Assembly: GCA_026004195.1 (NCBI GenBank)
Contig: BPIQ01000001.1
Coordinates: 1,416,311-1,480,310 of the forward strand
Source of the DNA: Candidatus Binatia bacterium
GTDB taxonomy: Bacteria > Desulfobacterota > Binatia > HRBIN30 > BPIQ01
Length of the DNA: 64,000 bases
Reading direction: 5' to 3'
Made by a program: the position numbers and the translations under genes. Positions 44,945-52,277 of this stretch are shown in pieces; position 1 is the stretch's first letter; each line of letters starts with the position of its first letter. The notes beneath the pieces are model-generated. The model made no database searches and was not told the DNA's origin. It worked only from the letters and a program-made list of their open reading frames with translations.

Positions 44945-45952
44945 TCAGAGGACCGTGGACTCTTTGGCTCCCTTGGCCACGTAGAGCACGAGCCCGTCCC
45001 GCTCCTCGCACTCCACCTGGCCGAGCCGCATCATGTGGCGGAGGTGTGCGAGAGTCTCGAACGTGGCCGGAAACTGCACGGTAAGCGGACTTTCGGGCGT
45101 GAAGTCGAACACGCGCGACGCGATCTCGTAGGCCGGCTTGGGCCGCTTGCGGATCACGTCCAGGATCTCGCGCATCCGGTAGTCGTGATGCTGGATGATC
45201 TGGGCCGCCCGCCGGCGGTGGTCGGTGTAGACGGGCCCGTGGGCGGGAAGAACGAAGTCCACGTCGTCGAGCGACGCCACCTTGCGCTGGGAGTCGAGGA
45301 AGTCCCCGAGAGGATCCGGGGGGCCGTTCGGGAACCAGCCGACGTGGGGCGTGATTTTGGGGAGCAGGTGATCCCCCACGACGAGGACACGCTCGCGGGG
45401 AAGATGCACGACGCAGTGCCCCGGCGCGTGGCCCGGCGTCCAGACGATCCGGAACTCGCGCTTTCCCACCTCGAGGACCTGTCCGTCCTCGAGAAAGCCG
45501 TCCGGTTCACCCGGGGCGTAAAGCTGCGACCAGAACTCGCCCTGCGACGGCACGCGCGGGAGGCGTTCGAGCGGAATGCCGTTCGCTCGAAAAAATGCGA
45601 TGGCTTCCGGAGGGCGGTCCCGGCTCGCGAAGGTTCGAGAGCGGTCGAACTCGAGGGAATGGACGAGAAGTCGCGCGCCCGTCTTCTCTTTGAGCGCACG
45701 CGAAGCCCCGAAATGGTCGGGGTGGTGGTGCGTGCAGACGATGGTGGAAATCTCGGCCGGCGGGCAGCCGATCGCGCGCAGCAAAGCTTCCCAGGTGGAG
45801 AGGCTCTCGGGGCTCCCCACGCCCGTGTCGACGAGAACCCACTCGCCGTTGCACCGAACGAGGTAAGTGTTGACGATCGTCGGGCGCATCGGGAGCGGGA
45901 GAAAGAGTTCGAAGATCCCGGGCAGGATTTCTCGGTACTTCGGCTCGGACAT
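44945..45952 (-). CDS. MBL-fold metallo-hydrolase
   Basis: 335 residues. The metal-binding motif THHHPDH (74-80), the later GHAPGHCVVH and VVGDHLLP, and AHGPVY give a complete metallo-beta-lactamase fold. The C-terminal helical extension with RMREILDVI and a winged-helix-like end resembles the LACTB2/hydroxyacylglutathione-hydrolase-like group. The substrate is unknown. The dodecin gene lies 18 bases upstream on the same strand. Confidence 0.88.
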   Translation of the reverse strand: MSEPKYREILPGIFELFLPLPMRPTIVNTYLVRCNGEWVLVDTGVGSPESLSTWEALLRAIGCPPAEISTIVCTHHHPDHFGASRALKEKTGARLLVHSLEFDRSRTFASRDRPPEAIAFFRANGIPLERLPRVPSQGEFWSQLYAPGEPDGFLEDGQVLEVGKREFRIVWTPGHAPGHCVVHLPRERVLVVGDHLLPKITPHVGWFPNGPPDPLGDFLDSQRKVASLDDVDFVLPAHGPVYTDHRRRAAQIIQHHDYRMREILDVIRKRPKPAYEIASRVFDFTPESPLTVQFPATFETLAHLRHMMRLGQVECEERDGLVLYVAKGAKESTVL

Positions 45953-45970
45953 CGCGACGGGAGGATGCGA

Positions 45971-46183
45971 TCACTCGTGGAGCTGGTCGTGAACGCCGAA
46001 CGTGACCTTCACGCGAACGCGCCAGAGCGTGATCGCGTTGTCCTCCACCTCGGCGCCGATCTCGACGACCTCGACGCGGCGAATCCCTTCGATCGTGACC
46101 CCGGCCCTCGCCACGGCCAGGGCCACGGCGTCCTCGATGCCCGCCGCCGACGCACCCGTGAGCTCGATCGTTTTTTCTACCAT
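45971..46183 (-). CDS. Dodecin family flavin-storage protein
   Basis: 70 residues with the dodecin pattern MVEKTIELTGASAAGIEDAV, then IEGIRRVEVVEIGAEVEDNA, then WRVRVKVTFGV. Dodecins form hollow 12-mers that bind riboflavin or FMN/FAD pairs and buffer free flavin. A GGAGG site five bases upstream supports the ATG. It is cotranscribed, by spacing, with the metallo-hydrolase. Confidence 0.9.
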   Translation of the reverse strand: MVEKTIELTGASAAGIEDAVALAVARAGVTIEGIRRVEVVEIGAEVEDNAITLWRVRVKVTFGVHDQLHE

Positions 46184-46369
46184 GCACGCCTCCGGTGTCC
46201 CGGTGTCGGCGCTACCGTACTCCGGGCGCACTCGGGCGACAAGGACGGACGCCGGGTCCCGGACTTTCCAGTGCCACCTCCGCCACCGAATTGCGAAACG
46301 ACCCCGAGCATCCCTGGCCTTTCGCTGTCGGCTTCCGCCTTCCCCCACCGCCGAAGCTGCAACGGCGGC

Positions 46370-46411
46370 GAGGCGGGCGGCGCCCCGTAGCTTCGGAGCG
46401 CCGCCCGCCTC
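46370..46411 (-). terminator. GC-rich 14-pair hairpin after the pilin gene
   Basis: GAGGCGGGCGGCGC and GCGCCGCCCGCCTC pair perfectly around a 14-base loop, nine bases past the pilin stop. No T-run follows on the pilin strand; a short TTTT follows on the other. It may end or stabilise the pilin mRNA. Confidence 0.5.
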
Positions 46412-46419
46412 GGGGCTTT

Positions 46420-46806
46420 TCAGTTCTGCATCCCGCCTGCCGCGCTGTCGTAGGAAAACGTCTTCCCCGTGCCGCGACTGGACTTCGCCGTCCCCTGGAA
46501 GCTCACGTCGCCGTTGTTCGTCATGGCGAGCGTCACGGTCTCGGAGATGTGAAGCCCCGGCAGTTGCGGGGGCGACGCCGGTCCGGTCGTCGCAGCGAGG
46601 TCCACGTATTTCTCGTACGTCGAGAAGTACGCCTCTTCCGAAGTGGCCGCGTTTCGCAGGTCCGAGTTCGCGCGCGCGTCGTAACCGCGCTGGCGGTAAG
46701 CCGCGAACTGCGGAATCGCGATGGCCGCGAGAATGCCGATGATGGCCACCACGACCAGAAGCTCGATGAGCGTGAACCCACTTTCCTGCCTTGTCCTTGG
46801 CTGCAT
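46420..46806 (-). CDS. Type IV pilin, PilA-like major or minor pilin
   Basis: 128 residues. The prepilin peptidase site G10/F11 precedes FTLIELLVVVAIIGILAAIA with the Glu at +5, then QFAAYRQRGYDARANSDLRN and a short C-terminal domain with no obvious disulphide pair. A strong AAGGAGGG site precedes the ATG. No pilus assembly genes are nearby, so this is an isolated structural gene. The short size and YDARANSDLRN start of the globular part resemble short PilA/GspG-type proteins. Confidence 0.9.
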   Translation of the reverse strand: MQPRTRQESGFTLIELLVVVAIIGILAAIAIPQFAAYRQRGYDARANSDLRNAATSEEAYFSTYEKYVDLAATTGPASPPQLPGLHISETVTLAMTNNGDVSFQGTAKSSRGTGKTFSYDSAAGGMQN

Positions 46807-46932
46807 TCGTTCTTCCCTCCTTGGTTGGGTGATTTTCGGAACTCGCGAACACGAACTCACGCCGCATGTCCCGGCGGCGCGCGAGAACCCTGTCCCGAAA
46901 AGAGCATCCGTGCTCCGTCGCCGACTCCCCGT

Positions 46933-47184
46933 TTACGCGAGGGGCTTCCGGTCTGTCAAGTCGCGCGGGCGAGGGCGACCACCGGTCCGCCCCCCCCGAA
47001 GAAATCTTCGGAGTGCTGCCAGTGCCTTCCTTGCGTTGCCGACCGTAGGCACTAGCAGAATGTCAGGGTCTTTCGTCGCGCGGGGACGGGCGTGAAGAGC
47101 CACCGCGTGCGCGCCGACGACCAGGTAACGAACTCCATGGGCATTCAATGCGGCGATGAACTCTTCGTAGTCTCGGGACGCCAT
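46933..47184 (-). pseudogene. Truncated MNT/AbiEii-type nucleotidyltransferase (toxin-antitoxin relative)
   Basis: 83 residues. EEFIAALNAHGVRYLVVGAH, then ALHARPRATKDPDILL, is the N-terminal signature of nucleotidyltransferase-fold proteins found in HEPN/MNT and AbiE-like systems. Homologues normally run to 150 or more residues, while this frame stops soon after the first fold element and ends in Arg/Gly-rich codons. The second catalytic aspartate reads DPDILL rather than DLD. Probably a non-functional remnant. Confidence 0.6.
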
Positions 47185-47362
47185 TCCGTCCTCGCACTTC
47201 GAGGCAGCTTTCGAGTGCCTCTCCGACCGCCGCCACCCTCTCTTCGGGCGTGAGCCGTTCGTACCAGAACTCGAAGTCCCTCTGCTCCGCCTCCTCCCAA
47301 CGCACTCGGGAAACGGTCCAGCTCTTCCCCTTACGAGGAACTACCGCCTTCGTTCCAGGCAT
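47063..47362 (-). CDS. Small protein upstream of the nucleotidyltransferase remnant, possible partner
   Basis: Up to 99 residues. The middle part (RVRWEEAEQRDFEFWYERLTPEERVAAVGEAL, split here only for reading) resembles short helical proteins often encoded just before such nucleotidyltransferases. The frame overlaps the nucleotidyltransferase gene by 122 bases and its last 40 codons look noncoding, so a frameshift or truncation near 47185 is likely. The start is uncertain. The low confidence reflects short length and overlap. Confidence 0.35.
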   Translation of the reverse strand: MPGTKAVVPRKGKSWTVSRVRWEEAEQRDFEFWYERLTPEERVAAVGEALESCLEVRGRNGVPRLRRVHRRIECPWSSLPGRRRARGGSSRPSPRDERP

Positions 47363-47513
47363 CGCCCTCGAACGAACATACACGACGCCGAGCCGGAGGC
47401 CAACCAAGAGACGGGGCCAGGTTCGCACCGGGCCCGTTGCAGCGAGTTTGCGGCCGCGGTTCCCCGTGTACCCGGTAAGAACGCCGCTTTCGGACCGGCG
47501 CCGGGGCACCGAA

Positions 47514-48377
47514 TCAGAGCAACCGGCAGAAGAAAAGCTGCGTCGCATACGCGACGAGTCGCGGTTCCACGCGCCCCTCGGCCCCGCAGTCCCAGAGCGC
47601 CATGTCGGCCGAGGCATAGCCGCAGCCCGCGTGGCGGGCCCGATTGTGGCCGAGTACCCACTCCGAGCGGCAACTCTCGAGGAGGTGGACGGAAAGATCG
47701 AGGCTCGGCCCGAACCACGGCCCTTCCTGCTTTCCCAGCTTTTCTGCAACCGCCCCCGGCATCGTGTCAGCCAGAACCACGAGCGAGAAGGGATCCATCG
47801 TGCCGTCCTCGAGGAGAGGGGATTCGTCGAAGCGATACCAGTAGGCTCGCTCCGCTCGGCCCGGAGCGTAGTCCTCCCAGGGAGCGTGGCCCAGAGCGGA
47901 GCGACCCTCCACTCTCTCCTGCCAGAAGGGCACGGGCTCGAAAGGACCGGCCTCCGGGGGGAGCGGGTCGCGAAACGAGGGGCATTCGGCAGGCCGTGGC
48001 ACGCCGCGCGGGGGCTCCAGGTCCTTGAACTCGAAGCCGGCCCTCGGGGCCCCGAAAATGGCCGTCGTCAGGTGGCCGCGTCCCGAGCCCGGGTTCCGGA
48101 CCTCCGCCCGCAGATGGGACATCGACCGTCCCCGCCGGAGAACCTCCACGTCGATTTCGACCGGGCCGTGGGCCACCTGGCCGACGAACGTCGTGTGGAG
48201 GCTCCGAAGCCGCTGATCCGGCTCTGCGAGCTCCGCAGCCATCGCGCGCAGCGCTACGGCCGTCACAATTCCGCCTTGCGGCAGGGGCCGCAGGTTCCAG
48301 GAGGCATCGATGTGCCCGGTGTAGTGCCCCTCTCCCCTCGGCTCGACCCTGGTCGCTTCGGCGAACGCGCTGACCAT
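47514..48377 (-). CDS. Acyl-CoA thioesterase-like protein (TesB-type double hotdog)
   Basis: 287 residues. Two hotdog halves: the first has NLRPLPQGGIVTAVALRAMA and the LRSLHTTFVGQVAHGPVEID strand-turn, the second LVVLADTMPGAV and SLDLSVHLLES. Together they match the TesB/thioesterase-like family that hydrolyses medium- or long-chain acyl-CoA in the cytoplasm. The length is normal and the ATG is clean. It stands alone beside the toxin-antitoxin patch. Confidence 0.85.
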   Translation of the reverse strand: MVSAFAEATRVEPRGEGHYTGHIDASWNLRPLPQGGIVTAVALRAMAAELAEPDQRLRSLHTTFVGQVAHGPVEIDVEVLRRGRSMSHLRAEVRNPGSGRGHLTTAIFGAPRAGFEFKDLEPPRGVPRPAECPSFRDPLPPEAGPFEPVPFWQERVEGRSALGHAPWEDYAPGRAERAYWYRFDESPLLEDGTMDPFSLVVLADTMPGAVAEKLGKQEGPWFGPSLDLSVHLLESCRSEWVLGHNRARHAGCGYASADMALWDCGAEGRVEPRLVAYATQLFFCRLL

Positions 48378-48481
48378 AGGGCTTCGTACTGGTCGGACAA
48401 AGCGGCGTCAACGCAAGAGTTCCGACGATCGTCGAGAGGGGGGAGAAAGGTGACTCACCCTACGATCATCTCGAAGCTCGA

Positions 48482-48537
48482 ACTTAACTCGAACCACAGG
48501 ATTACCCCTTCCGCTGGCCTCGCACTTAACGTGAACC
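48482..48537 (+). promoter_or_regulatory. Direct repeats upstream of the 182-residue/RelE pair, candidate operator
   Basis: ACTTAACTCGAACC (48482-48495) and ACTTAACGTGAACC (48524-48537) match at 12 of 14 positions and start 42 bases apart, close to four helical turns. They end 41 bases before the first gene of the pair, where an autoregulatory operator would be expected. Confidence 0.45.
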
Positions 48538-48578
48538 CCCGGTTCGTGTAGCTACCTGTGTAGTACATAGGAGAGGAC

Positions 48579-49127
48579 ATGGAGACCTACAGGATTTGCA
48601 TCGAAGGCGAGGGCCTAAAACTCGAGCGGGAGGTGCCGAGGGAAGTTGCCGATCGGGTCCTGCTCCTCATTCTGACGGGGCGGGAAGAGCCAAAGGCTCC
48701 AGCCGACCTGAGACACCCCGGCTCAGCGGACGCGTCAGGGGGCATCACAGGACCCCCCACGAGGACGTCGGTTTCTGTCCGCGAATATTTGGATGACTGC
48801 CGAGCAAGGCGAAACCCAGACAAAATCGCGGCGATCGGAACATTCCTCAGAGAGCATAGGGCACAGGAGACCTTCACCCGCGCCGATCTCGAGAGGCTCT
48901 TTCAGGAGGCAGCCGAGAGGGTGCCGAAGAATCTGGCCCGCGACCTGAAGTGGGCCGTACGAGTCGGCTGGATTGCGCCCAAGCCCGGTGAGCGAGGCGC
49001 CTACTTCGTCACGACGAGGGGAAGCGAGGTCGTACACAGTAAATTTCCCGGCTCTATTGTGAAAACGACGCGCCAAGTGGCGGCTACGGCGAGAGGGCGG
49101 CTTAAGAAGGACGGCGCCAAGGGGTAG
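48579..49127 (+). CDS. Uncharacterised protein paired with a RelE-type toxin
   Basis: 182 residues. The N-terminus (METYRICIEGEGLKLEREVP) looks like a beta-strand domain. A variable Pro/Gly linker (about 45-65) leads to a helical C-terminal part with SVREYLDDCRARRNPDKIAA, then FTRADLERLF and DLKWAVRVGWIAP, which reads like a winged-helix domain. A GAGAGG site lies close to the ATG. The RelE-like gene begins three bases after the stop, so the pair is an operon. No standard antitoxin family was recognised; an antitoxin/DNA-binding role is inferred from position. Confidence 0.7.
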   Translation: METYRICIEGEGLKLEREVPREVADRVLLLILTGREEPKAPADLRHPGSADASGGITGPPTRTSVSVREYLDDCRARRNPDKIAAIGTFLREHRAQETFTRADLERLFQEAAERVPKNLARDLKWAVRVGWIAPKPGERGAYFVTTRGSEVVHSKFPGSIVKTTRQVAATARGRLKKDGAKG

Positions 49128-49130
49128 CTT

Positions 49131-49478
49131 TTGCCGCGGCGAGGAACAACCGGGAAGAAGCCCGGTCCGGGCCAGCATGTGCAAAATTCGGCACGGACAC
49201 GCCTACTTCGCGTCCCCGACTATGTCGCCGCTTCGGTGCGCAAGCTGCCCCCGAGTATCAAGCGTAAGGTCCGAGAAGGGCTGAGGAACATCCTACGCGA
49301 GCCGACCATCGGGAAGGCGCTCAAAGGAGAGCTTGCAGGATTGCGGAGCTACAAGGTCAGGAGACTGCGGATCATCTACCGGGAAGCGCCAGGCCGGGTG
49401 GTCGAAATCGTAGCAGTCGGGCCACGCCGGACCATTTACGAAGAGACGACGCGGTTATTGCGGAAAAGCGACCGCTGA
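49131..49478 (+). CDS. RelE/ParE-type toxin (mRNA interferase-like)
   Basis: Up to 115 residues from a TTG. The core has the RelE pattern: SIKRKVREGLRNILREPTIG, then LKGELAGLRSYKVRRLRIIY, VVEIVAVGPRRTIYE. RelE toxins cut mRNA in the ribosomal A site. The catalytic basic and tyrosine residues typical of the family have plausible counterparts (R in RRLRIIYR, Y in TIYEE). The first 25 residues are probably not part of the fold; a later start would be possible. It is translationally close to the upstream 182-residue gene instead of a usual RelB/Phd. Confidence 0.8.
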   Translation: MPRRGTTGKKPGPGQHVQNSARTRLLRVPDYVAASVRKLPPSIKRKVREGLRNILREPTIGKALKGELAGLRSYKVRRLRIIYREAPGRVVEIVAVGPRRTIYEETTRLLRKSDR

Positions 49479-49752
49479 GTCGCCCTGCGGCGGCTTGGAG
49501 AGCCTCTTGGCGGGCATGGGCAGGCCCGGTGACGCCCGACCGCAAGGCAACCTCCCACCTGACAGAACCCGTCCTCAGGCCTCCTCGGAAGAGGAGTCGA
49601 AAGGTCGGTCACGGGGCCGCTATTCCCGGGGACATTCCGGGCCCTGAACCGCACGCCGCGGGGTGAATCGTACCCTCCCACCGCTCAGGCCCCCGGCCCT
49701 TCCCGCCGGACTCAGCCCTCAGGGCCGGCAGCACTCGCCACGGGCCCCCGCG

Positions 49753-50013
49753 TCAACCGAGCAACTCTTCGAGCGTGTAGAGACGAGCTCGCTTGGACTG
49801 GAGGGCGGCAAGCCCCTTTTTGATCTCTTCCAGGAGCTCGGGCTGGTTACGGACGGCTACGGTTTCCTTCCAGCTTTCGAACTCGTCCGGACTGATGAGC
49901 ACGGCCGCAGGTCGGCCATTCCGAATGATGACGACCCTCTGGTCGGAGCGCCCCACGGCGTCCACCAAGCTCCCGAGCTCCCGTTTTGCGTCGGACAAGG
50001 AAAGCTTCTTCAT
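49753..50013 (-). CDS. Phd/YefM-family antitoxin (apparently orphan)
   Basis: 86 residues. MKKLSLSDAKRELGSLVDAV, then RVVIIRNGRPAAVLISPDEFE, is the Phd/YefM DNA-binding N-terminal domain; the C-terminal helix (ELLEEIKKGLAALQSKRARL) is the usual toxin-binding tail. It would normally be followed by a RelE or Doc toxin on the same strand, but none is encoded within the 270 bases after its stop. The RelE-type toxin beyond is on the opposite strand and convergent. Confidence 0.85.
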   Translation of the reverse strand: MKKLSLSDAKRELGSLVDAVGRSDQRVVIIRNGRPAAVLISPDEFESWKETVAVRNQPELLEEIKKGLAALQSKRARLYTLEELLG

Positions 50014-50380
50014 CCTGGACCTCATTCTGGAGCCAGAGCGCTACGCCGAGAATATGTGAGCCTGACATTTTCGTCAAATGCGACGCTCGAACAGCAGGCA
50101 AGCGAGGCACGGGACCCCTGCAAGCCCCGAACCAGAGGGACGAAGCACTACCTGAAGAGCATCCTCAAGCAGGCTATCGAAGGTACCCGGGCGGCAGCTG
50201 TGTGACCAAGACGGTGAGGGCGGTACGGCGCCGTGGCGAGGTCTCATGTGACGCCCGGCAGCACGTCGGCCAGCGGAAAAACGGGGTGGACGGTATTCCG
50301 ATCGAGAACTTTCTACGCGAGCCCGTCGCGCATTGGACCTCTCGATGAGAGCCGTGGCCGAAGTTCCAGCCTGACTCCCC
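50014..50380. other. Intergenic stretch within the toxin-antitoxin patch
   Basis: About 367 bases with no recognisable gene. It probably contains the upstream region of the Phd gene and the point where the MazF-like fragment lost its N-terminus. Confidence 0.4.
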
Positions 50381-50569
50381 GTGGGCGTCGCGACACAGGG
50401 CCGAAATCCCGAGGTCGTGATATGGGGGAAAGCCCGAGGAGCCATCCTTTCCGACCAAGTGAAAAGCTTGGACTGGCGTGCGAGAAAGGCAGCACTTTTC
50501 GATCGTGCTCCGCACGAGGTCGTTGCGGAGGTCACGGCCGAACTCCTCGCGCTGGTCGACCCGGACTGA
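50381..50569 (+). pseudogene. C-terminal fragment of a MazF/PemK-type toxin
   Basis: 62 codons. GAILSDQVKSLDWRARKAAL, then HEVVAEVTAELLAL, matches the last third of MazF-type endoribonucleases, where SDQVKSLDWRAR is a well-known block. The N-terminal two thirds, with the RGD/W and RPALVLS regions, is not found upstream in any frame. A remnant rather than a working toxin. Confidence 0.6.
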
Positions 50570-50688
50570 GCGGCTCTAACGTCGAAAAGAACGAGGAGCG
50601 AAGGCTCGGCCGGGAAGGCTCCAGTGGCTCCGGACACGTGAGTGGCTCGTTGGAGAAGCTCGTTCGAGAAGAAGGAGAAAACCAGGCG

Positions 50689-51669
50689 TCAGCCGAAGGG
50701 CACCCACCCCCGCAGTGCGAGCTCCCGGGGATCGGGATCGAGGTAGAGCTGATCCCGCAGGTAGGCGACATCCAGGACGCGGGCGTAGTGAGCCACGAGC
50801 GTGAGCGGAACTGCGAGAGGCAGGAGACCCTTCCGGTACTTTTCGATCGATTCCCGAAGCTCGGCGCGCGCCGCCGGGTCGAGCTTTTCCCGGAAGTATC
50901 CCATCGCGTGCTCGAGCGCATTGGCATGCCGCCCGCGCGTGGCATGCCGGGCAAGAGCTGCCATGAAACCCTCCTCGTAACGCGCGCGCAGCTCGGCCCG
51001 CGGAAGTTCCCTGGCTCGTGCGACGAGGCGACCGAGGTGGCGGTACGCTTCCGGCGAGTGGGCCAGGAGGACAAGCTTGTGCACCCGGTGGAATTCGACC
51101 AGGTCCGCGGCCCGCCACGGCTTCCGCCAGAGGCTCTGCAACCTGTGGTACGCGAAGACGCGCTCGACCCAGTTCTCGCGAACTTCCGCGTCGTAGAGGT
51201 CGCCCTCTTCGGCGACGGGCAAGTTCGGAAACCGCTCGAGAAGCGCGCGGGCGAAAAAACCGCGGCCGTCGCGCCTCGAGCGGCCGCCCGCGTGCTCGAC
51301 GGGCACCCCCACGAGGCCGCAGCTCGGCGACTTGCTCTTGAGAACGAAACCCGCGATCCCCACACGCCCGAGCTCCCGGACGCGGCGGCGCGCGAACTCG
51401 CGCATCGCGCGCGTGTGGTCCTTCCTGCTCCGGACGCCGAGGAGCCGGATCTCCCCACCCTCTTCGACCAGATGGACGGGCTCGCGCGGCACGCCCATAC
51501 CGAGTTCCACCTCGGGGCAGACGGGCACCCACTCGACGTAGCGCCCGAGAACGTCCGTAAGAAACCGCTCGTGCTTGTGCCCGCCGTCGTGGCGGACCCT
51601 CTCGCCGAGAAGACAGAGCGAAACGCCGACGCGGACCGGTTCCCGAACGGCCTTCCAGGAGGAGCTCAC
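50689..51669 (-). CDS. DUF523/DUF1722 (YbgA-like) protein
   Basis: About 326 residues from a GTG. The DUF523 half has VGVSLCLLGERVRHDGGHKH and KSKSPSCGL with conserved cysteines; the DUF1722 half has WRAADLVEFHRVHKLVLLAH and a late HYARVLDVAYLRDQLYLDP. DUF523 relatives include sulfur-transfer or desulfurase enzymes and the pair is often linked to DNA photolyase genes, but no photolyase is nearby. The frame is open further upstream; this start puts a few residues before the first motif. Confidence 0.85.
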   Translation of the reverse strand: MSSSWKAVREPVRVGVSLCLLGERVRHDGGHKHERFLTDVLGRYVEWVPVCPEVELGMGVPREPVHLVEEGGEIRLLGVRSRKDHTRAMREFARRRVRELGRVGIAGFVLKSKSPSCGLVGVPVEHAGGRSRRDGRGFFARALLERFPNLPVAEEGDLYDAEVRENWVERVFAYHRLQSLWRKPWRAADLVEFHRVHKLVLLAHSPEAYRHLGRLVARARELPRAELRARYEEGFMAALARHATRGRHANALEHAMGYFREKLDPAARAELRESIEKYRKGLLPLAVPLTLVAHYARVLDVAYLRDQLYLDPDPRELALRGWVPFG

Positions 51670-52277
51670 GAGATCGTGATTCTTCCCACGCAAGGCCCCG
51701 GCGACAAGACGAGGGCGAAAAGTTCCTGCGCAATCCTCCGTTGGGACGATTCGCCCCAGGATTCCCCGTAAGACACGTCGACTGCCATGCCTCGGCGGCC
51801 GGGAATCGGACCTTTCCATGGGGCCCGAACCGCTGGCCGCCAAGAGACGAGCGAGCTATTCGAGAGCCCCACGGTCCGGGCAAGAGCTCGCGTCCCTGGG
51901 GACTCCGAACGCGGACTCCACGCCCGCTCGGAACCCCTGGCCGTTTTCGGGGGTTTTCCCTGGCGTGGGTGAGAGCTTCGAGAGCGCCAAGACGGGAGAG
52001 CGAGGGTCACCGTGGCCTTCCGGCCGAGAAAGTCGGGAGGCAACCAGGAAGCGGTCGGGTGCGTACTGTCGGATGCCGCACCCGGCCGGGCAGAACCCGG
52101 CGCGGAGAACGCGAAGGGTGACCCCGCGCCGCAGCTTGCCAGCGAGACTTGCCAGCAAGAGAGGAACGGAACTAAACGTGGCCACGGGAGGCGGGGGCAG
52201 CCCTCGAACGAAACGCCCGAGAGACCGGCGAGGGGGCTCGAGCCGGTCCTGACCAGAGCTTCGTGGAGGAGAGAGAA
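51670..52277. other. Long intergenic region
   Basis: About 608 bases with no convincing gene. It holds CTTGCCAGC twice, 13 bases apart (52135-52156), and an AACCCC/GGGGTT hairpin followed by TTTT near 51932-51957. The direct repeat could be a regulator site for the downstream fusion gene, and the hairpin a terminator; both are guesses. Confidence 0.4.

Noticed and set aside
49479-49620. GACAGAACCCG, reminiscent of the 3' end of RNase P RNA
   Set aside because: The surrounding bases lack the other conserved RNase P elements, and the 5' part of such an RNA would overlap the RelE-type gene.
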